Positions 33,531-43,106 of a stretch of DNA of 64,000 bases are shown here, in pieces. Numbering within the stretch: the stretch's first letter is position 1; the number at the start of each line of letters is the position of its first letter. Position numbers and translations under genes: made by a program. The notes beneath the pieces were generated by a model. The model saw nothing but the letters and a program-made list of their open reading frames with translations, searched no databases and was not told the DNA's origin. This stretch comes from Paenibacillus azoreducens (GTDB lineage: Bacteria > Bacillota > Bacilli > Paenibacillales > Paenibacillaceae): NCBI RefSeq assembly GCF_021654775.1, contig NZ_AP025343.1:1579501-1643500 (forward strand), written 5' to 3'.

Positions 33531-33727
33531 AAAATGTTGCGAAAGTGCATCCTTTTCAGGGATTTTATCGCGTAAAATGAAAAATTGCTGCGAAAGTGCA
33601 TCAATTTAATCGTGAATCGCCTGTTTATGCCTAAAAGTTAGGGGAAAGTTGCACTTTTGCAAGCTTCCTGACCATAAATACCTGGAACGTAAAAATAGTT
33701 GCACTTTTGCAAGCTTCCTGACCATAA
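33531..33727. repeat. Cluster of four intergenic repeat units in two orientations
   Basis: Two direct copies share a 31-bp stretch at 33647-33677 and 33697-33727 (containing GTTGCACTTTTGCAAG and CTTCCTGACC). Two upstream units, near 33534-33551 and 33585-33602, contain TTGCGAAAGTGCATC-like sequence, which is roughly the inverse of the same core. The period is about 50 bp. No ORF is credible here. Confidence 0.7.
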
Positions 33728-34004
33728 TTCAAACACTCGATATCTAGTATGAAATTGACTTCATTTGCAGCAATCCCGTTGCGGAGTGGGGTCATGGCGA
33801 AAAAAGATGCAAAATAGCAGCGTTCTCCTTATATTCAAGCTCTCGTTTTCCTCAAATCACTCTCTCACGTAGGGACCCTACACGGATAAAACTCATGGCT
33901 GGCCCCCCATTATTAAATTCCCCCCCTGGTTTAACACGCAATCATCGATTTATCGACAAAATATTTCAGTCATGTTTTACGCTGGAAGACATACATTTTT
34001 TAGG
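33728..34004. other. Intergenic region without recognisable gene
   Basis: AT-rich sequence with C-runs (GGCCCCCCATT, CCCCCCCTGG). No coding pattern or terminator was seen. It leads to a cre site and the start of the Opp-type operon. Confidence 0.5.
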
Positions 34005-34018
34005 AGAAAGCGCTTGCA
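34005..34018 (+). promoter_or_regulatory. Catabolite-responsive element (cre)
   Basis: AGAAAGCGCTTGCA matches the cre consensus TGWAARCGYTWNCW at 13 of 14 positions. It is 69 bp upstream of the solute-binding protein start, so CcpA control of the transporter is likely. Confidence 0.6.
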
Positions 34019-34086
34019 GAATACGTTTTAGAATTTCTTTAAGCGTTTTGATTGGAGTTGTGAATGTGATGAATGGGGGAATTCGC

Positions 34087-35928
34087 ATGAAGCTGAAACT
34101 TGCTTCCAAGCCGCTGATCGCATTATTGATGGCAGTGGTTCTCATCGCAGGTTGCCAAACCGTGCAGCCGCCATCGGCTTCGGAAACGCCAAAAACGCAA
34201 GGCGACAACAAAACGCCGGAGGGCGGGACCAAGACAGAGCCTTCGAAAGAGCCGGCGGCCGAACCGGCAAAAGGAGATGCGAAAGAAACGCCAAGAAATG
34301 AAACGCTGTACATCAACGGACTGCAGTGGGGAGCGCCGACCAACTTCAACCTTTTAAGCGGAAATCCGGCATTTCCGATCAACTACGGCAGCTCCCGCGA
34401 GCTTGTGTATGAAACTCTTTTTATGATCAATGAGCTCGACGGCGCGCTTGAGCCTCTGCTTGGCACCAAGTATGAATGGAAAGACGATACGCTGCATGTG
34501 GAACTAAACAAGGATGCCAAATGGAGCGACGGCAAGCCGTTCACTTCGGAAGATGTCGCGTACACGTATCAGCTCGGCAAAAAATACGACATCAACTGGA
34601 GCAATTATTGGACGTATATTTCGGATGTCTCGGCCGATGGTCCAAACGCCGTCAACATCAAGCTGAACAAGGATAACCCGAATAAGCTGACGGTCCTTGA
34701 CAGCATTGAGCTGATTCCGATGCTTCCGAAGCATATTTGGGAAGAGATCGAAAAGAAAGCGAACAACGACCTGACGGCTATCCGTAAGGAAATGAATGCG
34801 GATCCGGTCGGGACGGGTCCATACAAAATGTACTACTACAACGACCAGAAAATCACGATTGTCAGGGACGATAACTACTGGGGCAAATCCCTGTTTGGCA
34901 AGCTGCCTGCCCCGAAATATATCACGCATGTGATTTACAAGGATAACGCAGCCGGCGACCTGGCTTTCAAGAGCGGTCAGGTTGACGTGTCGCAGCAGTT
35001 TATTCCGCAGGTATGGAATATGTGGAAAGGCGGGGCGCCGATCAAAACCTATCTGAGGGATGCCCCGTATTATGTGCCTGGCTCCATGCCTTCCATTTTC
35101 TTCAATCTCTCCAAAAAAGGTCTCGATAACGCCGATGTGCGCCGTGCGATTGCCATGAGCATCGATTACAAAAAGATTTCGGATCTGGCGATGAGCGGTT
35201 ATTCGGCACCGATGGAACCATCACTAACGCTCAATACCGACGCCGAATCGAAATATGTGGATAAAGAGGCGATCAAATCGCTGCAGTGGACGACCGACGT
35301 GAAAGCAGCCAATGAACTGCTGGATAAAATCGGAGCGGCAAAAGGCAAGGACGGCATCCGCGTGCTGAACGGCACCCGGCTTGGTCCATATGATGTGGAA
35401 TGCCCTTATGGCTGGTCCGACTGGAATGCTGCGCTGGAAATCGTGGCGCAAAGCGCCAAAGCCGTCGGCATCGAAATCCGCACCAAATTCCCGGAAGCGC
35501 CTGTATGGAACAATGATCTGCAAACAGGCAAATTCGACATTATCATGAACACGCCTGCCGGCGGAGTCAATCCGAGCCAGCCTTGGAGCAGAGCGCATGA
35601 CATCATGTATTCGAAACAAGTGCCGAAGATCGGCGAAATGGCATTCTGGAACTGGGGACGGTATAAAAATGACAAAGCCGACCAGATCCTTGACAAAATT
35701 CCTGCCATCTCCGATGAAGCGCAGTTGAAATCCCTGTACACCGAACTGACGAAAATCTGGCTGACGGACATTCCTTCGGTGCCGCTGATGTACCGGCCAT
35801 GGGTATTCCATACCGTGAATGAATCCGTATGGAAGGGTTTCCCTATCGATGGGGACGGCAGCAACATTCCGCCGCAAATCGCCATGGACGGCGCGGGTAT
35901 CCGGGCATTGTACCAAATTCACAATTGA
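34087..35928 (+). CDS. ABC transporter substrate-binding lipoprotein, family 5 (peptide/oligosaccharide)
   Basis: A 613-residue precursor with lipobox IAGC (Cys21) after MKLKLASKPLIALLMAVVL. A Pro/Thr/Lys-rich linker (about 25-70) precedes the binding fold: YETLFMINELDGALEPLLGTKYEWKDDTLHVELNKDAKWSDGKPFTSEDVAYTY is the SBP_bac_5 signature. The start at 34087 has GGGGGA 7 bases upstream. It is the first gene of a five-gene Opp/Dpp-type operon. Family 5 proteins bind peptides, but several carry cello- or xylo-oligosaccharides; the cre site suggests that a sugar is possible here. Ligand unknown. Confidence 0.88.
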   Translation: MKLKLASKPLIALLMAVVLIAGCQTVQPPSASETPKTQGDNKTPEGGTKTEPSKEPAAEPAKGDAKETPRNETLYINGLQWGAPTNFNLLSGNPAFPINYGSSRELVYETLFMINELDGALEPLLGTKYEWKDDTLHVELNKDAKWSDGKPFTSEDVAYTYQLGKKYDINWSNYWTYISDVSADGPNAVNIKLNKDNPNKLTVLDSIELIPMLPKHIWEEIEKKANNDLTAIRKEMNADPVGTGPYKMYYYNDQKITIVRDDNYWGKSLFGKLPAPKYITHVIYKDNAAGDLAFKSGQVDVSQQFIPQVWNMWKGGAPIKTYLRDAPYYVPGSMPSIFFNLSKKGLDNADVRRAIAMSIDYKKISDLAMSGYSAPMEPSLTLNTDAESKYVDKEAIKSLQWTTDVKAANELLDKIGAAKGKDGIRVLNGTRLGPYDVECPYGWSDWNAALEIVAQSAKAVGIEIRTKFPEAPVWNNDLQTGKFDIIMNTPAGGVNPSQPWSRAHDIMYSKQVPKIGEMAFWNWGRYKNDKADQILDKIPAISDEAQLKSLYTELTKIWLTDIPSVPLMYRPWVFHTVNESVWKGFPIDGDGSNIPPQIAMDGAGIRALYQIHN

Positions 35929-36071
35929 TGTTTTTTTGCAAAATGCTGAATTGATTGCTGACGGCCTGCATGAGGGAGGGGCGATCCTTCCGCCCCCTTA
36001 TGCGGGCTCTCTTTTCACTGACTGCATCTTGATCCGGGCAAATTCGCCGACAGTTCGAAGGGGGGAGTCAT

Positions 36072-37082
36072 TTGAACGCCTATTCGCGATATTTTGTCAA
36101 AAAGCTGTTTTGGTACTTGATGACGCTCGTGATCGCCATTGCGCTGAATTTTTTTCTGCCGCGCATGATTGAAGGCAATCCCGTCAGCCTGATCGTATCG
36201 CAAATGTCAAAGGGGATGACGGACAGCGACACGATCAAGCGCATCTATGAGACGTTTATGAAGGAGTTCGGCATCGACCAGCCGCTCGGCATGCAGTTTC
36301 TGATTTATATTAAAAAATTGTTCACCGGGGATTTGGGTACTTCCTTTGGGTTGTATCCGAAAAAAGTAACGGATATTTTGGCGTCCGCGGTGCCTTGGAC
36401 CATCGGGCTGCAGCTCCCTGCGATTTTGGTCGGTTGGATTCTGGGTAACTTGCTTGGAGCGGTGGCTGCCTACAAAAAGGGCGTATTCGATAAGGTTATT
36501 TTTCCGGTGGCGCTGTTTATCAACTCGATTCCATTTTTCACGCTTGCGATTATTATGCTGTACTTGTTTGCCCTTACGCTTGGTTGGTTTCCGCTATCGG
36601 GAGGTTATGATTTTCAAATGGTGCCAAGCTTGAGCCTGGATTTTATCGGTTCGGTTATCCGGCATCACACGCTGCCGTTTCTGTCCATCGTGCTGGTCAC
36701 CATTGGCGGGCAGGCGATCGGGATGCGCGAAATGTCCATTTACGAGCTGAACGCCGATTACGTCTTGTATGCAAAGCTGCTTGGCATCCGTGACGCGAAG
36801 ATTGCCAGGTATGTGTTCCGCAATGCAATGCTGCCCCAAATCACCGGACTGGCCCTCTCCATCGGAACGATGGTAGGCGGTTCGCTGATCTGTGAAATCG
36901 TGTTTAGCTATCCGGGGCTTGGCACATGGATGTTCACGGCCATCCGCCAGCTGGATTATCCGCTCATCTCCGGCTGCACGCTGCTGATCGCCGTCACCGT
37001 ACTTCTGGCCAATTTCACGATCGATATGATTTACGGCCTGATTGATCCGAGAATTAAAGCCGCGCAAATGGAGGAAGAGTGA
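36072..37082 (+). CDS. Opp/Dpp-type ABC transporter permease (OppB-like)
   Basis: A 336-residue membrane protein with about six membrane segments. The first lies at about residues 12-32 ([20 protein letters not shown]). The transport-loop motif is [49 protein letters not shown], typical of OppB (glycine 20 residues before the membrane). TTG is the start, with GGGGGGAG 6 bases upstream. It follows the binding protein after 143 bp and is coupled to the second permease, whose start lies 1 base beyond its stop. Confidence 0.9.
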   Translation: MNAYSRYFVKKLFWYLMTLVIAIALNFFLPRMIEGNPVSLIVSQMSKGMTDSDTIKRIYETFMKEFGIDQPLGMQFLIYIKKLFTGDLGTSFGLYPKKVTDILASAVPWTIGLQLPAILVGWILGNLLGAVAAYKKGVFDKVIFPVALFINSIPFFTLAIIMLYLFALTLGWFPLSGGYDFQMVPSLSLDFIGSVIRHHTLPFLSIVLVTIGGQAIGMREMSIYELNADYVLYAKLLGIRDAKIARYVFRNAMLPQITGLALSIGTMVGGSLICEIVFSYPGLGTWMFTAIRQLDYPLISGCTLLIAVTVLLANFTIDMIYGLIDPRIKAAQMEEE

Positions 37083-37083
37083 G

Positions 37084-37920
37084 ATGAAAAATTCCTTCGC
37101 TATTCTTCTGAAATCGCCGAAGTTCATGATCGGTGCCGTTTTGTTTCTGCTGATGCTCGCTCTGGTGCTGATCTACCCGCAAATCAACCGTAAGGATCCG
37201 TTGGAGATGATCGCTTTGGCTTTCCAGCCGCCGGATGCGAACTTATGGCTTGGCTCGGATAATTTCGGCCGCGATCTGTTTCTGGAATTGATGTACGGCA
37301 TACAAACTTCGATCCGGGTCGGACTCATTGCCGGGGTGTTCGCCACGATCATTGGCCTTATCATGGGTCTTGCCTCCGGTTATATCGGCGGCATGATCGA
37401 CAATATTTTGACGGCTGTTACCAATATTTTTATCGTCATTCCGTCCTTTGTCATCCTGATTCTCATCTCGGTCAGCATCAACTCGCGCAGCTCGCTTGTG
37501 ACGGCGATCATCATCGGCATCACCAGCTGGCCTTGGACCGCAAGGGCCGTGAGGGCGCAGACCACCTCGCTCCGGAACCGGGACCATGTTCAGATCGCCA
37601 AAATTTCGGGCCACAGCACACCCAAAATCATTTTGTTCGAAATCCTTCCTTACATCGCGTCTTATGTCGTTATGGCCTTCGTACTGCAAACAGCGTCAGG
37701 TATTTTATCGGAGGCGTCGATTTCCATGTTAGGCCTGGGCCCGTACAATACGATTTCGCTTGGCATCATCATGAACTGGGCATTGGTGTTTGAAGCGCCG
37801 GTGGCCGGAGCCTGGTGGGCGTTTATTCCTGCGGCTTTGTCCATTGCGCTGATCACATTTTCCTTGTATATGATGAATACGGGCATGGATGAAATCTTTA
37901 ATCCGAAGATAAGGAGCTGA
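37084..37920 (+). CDS. Opp/Dpp-type ABC transporter permease (OppC-like)
   Basis: A 278-residue permease. The N-terminal membrane segment is [19 protein letters not shown], followed by [33 protein letters not shown], the OppC signature of the periplasmic-side loop. The EAA-type loop is [38 protein letters not shown] lies 8 bases before ATG 37084. It pairs with the OppB-like permease to form the channel; the ATPase genes follow directly. Confidence 0.9.
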   Translation: MKNSFAILLKSPKFMIGAVLFLLMLALVLIYPQINRKDPLEMIALAFQPPDANLWLGSDNFGRDLFLELMYGIQTSIRVGLIAGVFATIIGLIMGLASGYIGGMIDNILTAVTNIFIVIPSFVILILISVSINSRSSLVTAIIIGITSWPWTARAVRAQTTSLRNRDHVQIAKISGHSTPKIILFEILPYIASYVVMAFVLQTASGILSEASISMLGLGPYNTISLGIIMNWALVFEAPVAGAWWAFIPAALSIALITFSLYMMNTGMDEIFNPKIRS

Positions 37921-37924
37921 GGTG

Positions 37925-38935
37925 ATGGGCATGAATATTTTGGAAGTCAGCGGCCTGAAAACCTACTACAAAACCCGGCTCAAAGAAAAGGTATTTGCGG
38001 TGGACGGCGTCGATTTTGAGCTGGAGGAAGGAAAAACGCTCGGCATCGCCGGCGAGTCGGGATGCGGCAAGTCGACGTTGGCGCTCAGCCTGATGGGCTT
38101 CTATTTTCCGCCTTTGCATTACGGGAGCGGCTCCATCCGCATTTCCGGCAGCGACATCATGAAGCTGAGCAAGGAGCAGCTGCGCTCCAAGGTTTCCGGG
38201 AGAGAAATCGCGTATATCCCGCAGGCGGCGATGAATGCGCTGAATCCGACGCTGCGGATCATCCGGTTTCTCGAGGACATCATGAAGGAGCACCGTCCGG
38301 AGCTTACGAAAAAGCAGGTATGGGAGCTGGCGGCCGAACGATTTAAGACGCTCAATTTGCCTGAAAAGGTACTAAAATCGTATCCGAATGAACTGTCGGG
38401 CGGGATGAAGCAGCGGACCGTCATCGCCATTTCCACCATCTTGAATCCGAAAGTGCTTATTGCCGATGAGCCCACCTCCGCGCTGGATGTCACCTCGCAA
38501 AAGGCGGTCATCAAGCTGCTCAAGGATCTGCTGAACAAAAAGTATATCCGGTCGCTTGTTTTTATCACGCATGAGCTGCCGCTTTTGTACCATGTCACGG
38601 ACGAAATTATGGTGATGTACGCAGGCGAAATTGTCGAACGGGGCACGGCGGCGCAGATGATTTTTGATCCGGTCCATCCTTATACGAAAAAATTGATGGG
38701 TTCGATTCTGGTGCCGGAAGAAGGCATGAAAGGACAGAAGCTGGCGGCCATTCCCGGCGCCCCGCCGAATTTGAAGCAGGTGCCGCCGGGCTGCCGTTTT
38801 GCGGAACGCTGTTCGTATGCGCGCGATAAATGCAAAGTCGGCAAGGTGCCTGTGCATGCGAACGGGAGCAATCTGTACCGGTGCCATTTCGATCCGGGGA
38901 CGTTGAAGGGGTGGTATGCCAATGAGCAGTCGTGA
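37925..38935 (+). CDS. Opp/Dpp-type ABC transporter ATP-binding protein (OppD-like)
   Basis: A 336-residue ATPase with Walker [10 protein letters not shown], signature LSGGMKQR, Walker [13 protein letters not shown] and the H-loop FITHE. The C-terminal oligopeptide/dipeptide domain carries the four-cysteine iron-sulfur-like motif expected in OppD proteins ([19 protein letters not shown]... YRCHF). AAGGAG lies 8 bases before ATG 37925; ATG 37931 is a close alternative. It overlaps the next ATPase gene by 20 bases. Confidence 0.92.
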   Translation: MGMNILEVSGLKTYYKTRLKEKVFAVDGVDFELEEGKTLGIAGESGCGKSTLALSLMGFYFPPLHYGSGSIRISGSDIMKLSKEQLRSKVSGREIAYIPQAAMNALNPTLRIIRFLEDIMKEHRPELTKKQVWELAAERFKTLNLPEKVLKSYPNELSGGMKQRTVIAISTILNPKVLIADEPTSALDVTSQKAVIKLLKDLLNKKYIRSLVFITHELPLLYHVTDEIMVMYAGEIVERGTAAQMIFDPVHPYTKKLMGSILVPEEGMKGQKLAAIPGAPPNLKQVPPGCRFAERCSYARDKCKVGKVPVHANGSNLYRCHFDPGTLKGWYANEQS

Positions 38936-39722
38936 GCCTTTGATTCGCGGCAGGGGCCTGACCAAGGAGTTCGGGATCGGCAGCCAAAAAACAACCGCCG
39001 TTGACGCCGTGGATTTTGATTTTCATAAAGGGGAAATCATTTCGATTGTAGGTGAGAGCGGCAGCGGCAAAACGACGCTGGCTAAAATGATAATGGGCCT
39101 GCTTAAGGAGTCGGGCGGGAGCATCGAATACAAGGGACAACCAAGGCGACTGAAGACACATAGCGACCGCAAACGGTATTGGAAAGATATCCAGGCTATT
39201 TTTCAGGATCCGTTTTCGTCCTTTAATCTTTTTTACCGGGTGGAAAAGCTGCTGATGGATTGTATCAGGCTGCAGGGGTTAAAGCTGAGCAAGGAGGAGC
39301 GGTCCCTGAAAATGCGTGAGGCTTGTTCCTTCGTAAATCTCAAATTTGAAGAACTGCACAATAAATATCCGTTTGAACTATCCGGAGGGCAGATGCAGCG
39401 GCTGATGATCGCGCGGATTTTTATGCTGCATCCGAAGGTGCTGATTGCCGACGAACCAACCTCGATGGTGGATGCCTGCTCGCGGTCGACGATTCTCGAT
39501 ATGCTGCTGAAGTTAAGGGACGAAAACGACATGACGATTGTCTTCATTACGCATGACGTAGGGCTGGCTTATTATGTGAGCGATACAATATATATTATGG
39601 AAAAGGGGGAAATTGTCGAGAGGGGCCCGGCGGAAGAGATCATACTGAATCCGCAGCACGCCTATACCCGCCAGCTGATCAACGACGTGCCCAAAATCCA
39701 TTCAGCCTGGGATTTGGGATGA
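38916..39722 (+). CDS. Opp/Dpp-type ABC transporter ATP-binding protein (OppF-like)
   Basis: A 268-residue ATPase with Walker [11 protein letters not shown]-loop [13 protein letters not shown], signature LSGGQMQR, Walker [13 protein letters not shown] and the H-loop FITHD. It lacks the Cys-rich C-terminal tail that OppD and many OppF proteins carry, so it is on the short side of the family (OppF is commonly 300-330 residues). It overlaps the OppD-like gene by 20 bases, and a bidirectional terminator follows. Confidence 0.9.
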   Translation: MPMSSREPLIRGRGLTKEFGIGSQKTTAVDAVDFDFHKGEIISIVGESGSGKTTLAKMIMGLLKESGGSIEYKGQPRRLKTHSDRKRYWKDIQAIFQDPFSSFNLFYRVEKLLMDCIRLQGLKLSKEERSLKMREACSFVNLKFEELHNKYPFELSGGQMQRLMIARIFMLHPKVLIADEPTSMVDACSRSTILDMLLKLRDENDMTIVFITHDVGLAYYVSDTIYIMEKGEIVERGPAEEIILNPQHAYTRQLINDVPKIHSAWDLG

Positions 39723-39812
39723 GGCGCACTGGCTTCAGACGTTTGAAGTGACGACGATAGATAACATAGTTAGTTTGGTAAACGGGGGAGCAACAGAGTT
39801 TTAAAGGCAGGC

Positions 39813-39853
39813 AAAAAAGCCGCTTCCGGTTGAGTATCCCGGGCGGCTTCTTT
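39813..39853. terminator. Bidirectional terminator between the Opp operon and mcp
   Basis: AAAAAAGCCGC pairs with GCGGCTTCTTT; it serves both convergent units. Confidence 0.8.
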
Positions 39854-39863
39854 GTCGCGGTCT

Positions 39864-41618
39864 CTATTGTTCGCGGAGTCTGAATTGTTTTACGATGGAT
39901 TGCAAATCTCTGGACAACGCTCTTAACTCCTCCGTTGAAGCAGAAATCGTCTGAACGGAAGCGAGCTGGGTTTCGGAGGCCGCTAGAACCTTCTGCACAG
40001 CTTCCGACGCTTCTTCGGCGATCGAAGCCATTTCCTCCGTAGACGCGGAAATCTCTTCCGTTCCCGCCGACATTTCTTCGGTTGATGCCGAGGTTTCCTG
40101 CATTTCGAAGGTAACCTTTTGCACCGATTCCACAATGGTTTCGAAAGTTTCGCCGGCTTTATCGACGATTTCCATTCCCGATAAAACGTCATTTTGCACC
40201 AGCTCCACGGATCTGGTCGTTTGCTGCATACGGCTTTGAACTTCCTTGATCAAGTTTGCGATCCGATTCGCGTAATCTCCGGTTTGCTCAGCCAATTTGC
40301 GCACCTCTGCAGCAACAACGGTGAATCCTCTGCCGCTCTCTCCCGCTCTGGCCGCTTCAATGGAAGCGTTCAGGGAAAGCAGGTTGGTCTGGTTGGCGAT
40401 TTCGGCAATCACGTCGGAGATTTGCCCGACTTGTTCGGAGCTTTCATTTAACTGTTTCATGTCTTCGCCCGTCAATTTTACCGATTCATAAATAGCCTTC
40501 ATTTGTTTTACGGCCTTGTCCAAAATGATGCTTCCTTGCTGAGCCGTATTGGAGGAATGACTTGACAGCTCGGTTGCGGTGGTTGCTTTATCTACAATGA
40601 CTTCGATGCCATTAGCCAATTCTTCGAGCGCAACCGCATTTTCCTTGGAGGCGGTCTTTTGATCTCTGGAACCGGCTGCCACCTGCTCCATGGAAGCGGC
40701 AATTTGCTCGGAGGCGGCCGCGGTTTCTTTTACATGGTCGGCCACGAGGTTTGAGTTTTCATATAAAACCTGGGCTTGCTTGTTGACCGTGCTCATGATT
40801 GTGGATATGCCGTCGATCATTTGATTGAAATCTTTCGTTAACGTGCCGATTTCATCCTTCGACTCGTAAGTCCCGCGCTCGGTAAGATCTCCTTGCTCCG
40901 CTTTCATCATCAACCGCTGCATGTCCTTCAATGGATTGACGATCGCTTTGATCGTGATCAATCCCACAATCAGACTGGTCAATACCGATATCGTGCCTAA
41001 GATGATGTTTCGCATCAGTGAACTCTGGGCCATGGCGGCCGCGTCGTCCACTTCCTTCTGGGCCAGCTCCTGATTCCACTCAACCAGTTCGGTGAGCAGA
41101 TTTTGCAGATTCAACCGTATTCCTCTTATCTTGTCGTTATAGAGGGCGTAGGCTTCATCGTTTTTATTTTGTGCCGCAAGGGCTTCTACGGCCTCTAGAT
41201 GCTGCCGGTAAGGTTTTACCAATTCCATGTATTTGTTGAACAATTCTTTTTCTTTATTATTTGTGATGATGGCTGCATAGTTTTGCAATAATTTGTCGTT
41301 ATCCACTTCAAAGCTTTTGATGCGTTCTACAATATTTGTATAATTTTCTGCTGCCAAGTCCATCATGGATTCAAAAATAGCGGTGTCCATGGAGCGGTTG
41401 TTCACCTGAATCTGTTTCAGCCAGATTATAGCTTGAAGATTGTGATGATAGATCGTATTGCTGCTTTGATTGATCTGATGGATGGAAATATACGAGAAGA
41501 TAGAACTGCTAGCCATAAGCAATAAGCTGATTCCGACCAAAATATAAATTTTTATCGCTGTTTTTAAATTCTTAAATCGAAAAAATGAAGCCAATCTGGT
41601 TGTCTTATCCGGTTTCAC
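39864..41618 (-). CDS. Methyl-accepting chemotaxis protein
   Basis: A 584-residue receptor. Membrane segments lie at about residues 19-40 ([21 protein letters not shown]) and 203-225 ([20 protein letters not shown]). The extracytoplasmic part between them is all-helical and of four-helix-bundle (4HB_MCP) type, with [18 protein letters not shown] and [25 protein letters not shown] domain follows ([22 protein letters not shown]), then the signalling domain with the conserved hairpin tip [40 protein letters not shown], which binds CheA/CheW. The GTG start has GGGGG 7 bases upstream. A possible sigma-D promoter lies 150 bp upstream. The ligand is unknown. Confidence 0.93.
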   Translation of the reverse strand: MKPDKTTRLASFFRFKNLKTAIKIYILVGISLLLMASSSIFSYISIHQINQSSNTIYHHNLQAIIWLKQIQVNNRSMDTAIFESMMDLAAENYTNIVERIKSFEVDNDKLLQNYAAIITNNKEKELFNKYMELVKPYRQHLEAVEALAAQNKNDEAYALYNDKIRGIRLNLQNLLTELVEWNQELAQKEVDDAAAMAQSSLMRNIILGTISVLTSLIVGLITIKAIVNPLKDMQRLMMKAEQGDLTERGTYESKDEIGTLTKDFNQMIDGISTIMSTVNKQAQVLYENSNLVADHVKETAAASEQIAASMEQVAAGSRDQKTASKENAVALEELANGIEVIVDKATTATELSSHSSNTAQQGSIILDKAVKQMKAIYESVKLTGEDMKQLNESSEQVGQISDVIAEIANQTNLLSLNASIEAARAGESGRGFTVVAAEVRKLAEQTGDYANRIANLIKEVQSRMQQTTRSVELVQNDVLSGMEIVDKAGETFETIVESVQKVTFEMQETSASTEEMSAGTEEISASTEEMASIAEEASEAVQKVLAASETQLASVQTISASTEELRALSRDLQSIVKQFRLREQ

Positions 41619-41770
41619 CTTTCATCCCCCTGTAATCTTTTCTTTCAATCTTGCAAAGCCTATTCCACTTCTTATTAGGTTGGTTGCCTCCTTGCCCTAT
41701 TTATTTATGAAGATTGGGTTGCGAAGCACTTTATACTTGCAGACTGCAAGGAGAAGTACTCTTATTATCT

Positions 41771-41798
41771 TTATCGACAAAGTTCGATATTAATTTTA
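41771..41798 (-). promoter_or_regulatory. Possible sigma-D (motility) promoter of the mcp gene
   Basis: On the minus strand TAAA, 16 bases, then GTCGATAA, close to the SigD consensus TAAA-N15-GCCGATAA. Confidence 0.5.
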
Positions 41799-41937
41799 TT
41801 TTATTCAGCTTAAGAAATGGGTTAAATGTCGTAATATGATGATTATTAGCATATATTGGCGAATGCATGAGGATAGTTCTGCTGCCGGAGAGGAATTTAT
41901 GGTCATTTGCAAGGGCAATAATCGAGAGGTTCGCAGC

Positions 41938-41970
41938 AAAAAAAGACAGAGCTTCAAGCAGCCCTGTCTG
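41938..41970 (-). terminator. Rho-independent terminator
   Basis: On the minus strand AGACAG, inner GCT/AGC, CTGTCT, then seven T; ends the secreted-protein gene. Confidence 0.85.
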
Positions 41971-41980
41971 TATGGGATCA

Positions 41981-42859
41981 TTAAGGTACCTGGTAGCGTC
42001 CGTTTTCGGTCACGACTCTAAACTTGGAGCCTTTTTGCTGAAGAACGGTGAGGTTGGTTCCTTCCGGTCCATACCATTCAACACCAAGCGCATAACCGGT
42101 TTTGCTGCGGGATACAAACAGGAGGCCGAAGTTTTCCGCACTAATCTCTCCGCCGTCATCCACGCGCCAGGTTGACTGCGAGTCATTGTTGCCGATGAAG
42201 TCTTCGAAGAGCAATAGATTTTTATCTGCAAGCACGAGGCTGGCCAGAGGTTTGCCGCCCCCTTTGGCAAATTCGACGAGGCCGATTTCAGCACCAGAGG
42301 CTGTGGTGGCGACCAGGCCATGGTTTACTACCTTCCGGTTTTTGGCTTTTTCGATGGCTTGAACCGTTTTGGAACTGAATTTGCCTTTATGGACCGTTTT
42401 GAGCGACAGGAAAGTATGGCCTTGGAATGCATTTTTTGTGGCGAGCAGGACGCTTGCATCGCTGCTCAGCTTGTTAGCGGCATTTTTAACTTTAAAAAGC
42501 TCGCCTTCATCGTTGATGAAATTGTTGGCGTTTTGTCTGCCGTTGCTTTTGCTGGACCTTGCTTGATGTTTAACGTAGCTCACGCCAAACTGCTTCCCGG
42601 GCGCGTAGATCACCGAGGTGAGCGTTTTGGGACTTGGATGGTTTTTGTCAGGGTCGCCGAGGAGTCCGAGAATTTTTTGGCCCGTTTGATCCGTATAACC
42701 GAACATCAGCTCATTTCCTTTCAGTTCTCCGGAATGTGCCGCGGATGGGGGACCCGAAGTTTTGGGAGCAGCCTGCGCTGCCGAAACCGTCGTGAAGGAG
42801 GCAAATACGGCTACGCTCAGCATCAAGCTTATCAAGCTGGGGGGAATTTGAAATTTCAT
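41981..42859 (-). CDS. Secreted protein of unknown function
   Basis: A 292-residue precursor with a clear signal peptide (MKFQIPPSLISLMLSVAVFASFTTVSAAQAAP). The start at 42859 is preferred because AAAGGAG lies 9 bases upstream; the ATG at 42868 touches that site. The mature protein is basic and has strand-rich segments (NELMFGYTDQTGQKILGLLGDP, VIYAPGKQFGVSYVKHQARSS, GHTFLSLKTVHKGKFSSKTV, SGAEIGLVEFAKGGGKPLASLVLADKNLLLFEDF). It has no Cys in the mature part and no domain that I recognise. It is divergent from the gluconate locus; a cre site lies between them. Confidence 0.75.
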   Translation of the reverse strand: MKFQIPPSLISLMLSVAVFASFTTVSAAQAAPKTSGPPSAAHSGELKGNELMFGYTDQTGQKILGLLGDPDKNHPSPKTLTSVIYAPGKQFGVSYVKHQARSSKSNGRQNANNFINDEGELFKVKNAANKLSSDASVLLATKNAFQGHTFLSLKTVHKGKFSSKTVQAIEKAKNRKVVNHGLVATTASGAEIGLVEFAKGGGKPLASLVLADKNLLLFEDFIGNNDSQSTWRVDDGGEISAENFGLLFVSRSKTGYALGVEWYGPEGTNLTVLQQKGSKFRVVTENGRYQVP

Positions 42860-42989
42860 GGTTTTCATCTCCTTTAATTAGCATTTACTGACACAGCGGA
42901 TCATGATAATTAAACGAAAATATTTCCAAATTGTTGCGTGGTTTTGCGCGGGAAATAAGGAAAAAAGATGATTTGAGCAAATTATTTTT

Positions 42990-43003
42990 TCGTAGCGCTT
43001 TCA
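42990..43003 (-). promoter_or_regulatory. Catabolite-responsive element (cre) upstream of gnd
   Basis: On the minus strand TGAAAGCGCTACGA matches the cre consensus at 13 of 14 positions. It is 54 bp upstream of the gnd -35 region and could affect both divergent genes. Confidence 0.55.
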
Positions 43004-43056
43004 ATTTTCATATTTACAGACCGGAATTTCTGAATTAGAATATATTTGGTTGTAAG

Positions 43057-43085
43057 TTGTATACAAGTATACTTGTAGTCATAAT
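43057..43085 (+). promoter_or_regulatory. Promoter of gnd
   Basis: TTGTAT (43057-43062), 17-bp spacer, CATAAT (43080-43085). The GntR-like operator fills the spacer. Confidence 0.6.
43062..43077. promoter_or_regulatory. 16-bp palindromic operator, candidate GntR (gluconate) site
   Basis: TACAAGTATACTTGTA is a perfect palindrome and matches the ATACTTGTA half-sites of the Bacillus gluconate repressor GntR. It lies between -35 and -10 of gnd. Confidence 0.75.
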
Positions 43086-43106
43086 ATATTTTGGAGGGCC
43101 AAATAC

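Noticed and set aside
33531-33727. CRISPR array
   Set aside because: Only two near-identical direct copies with about 19-bp gaps and two inverted relatives; there are no regular unique spacers and no cas genes.
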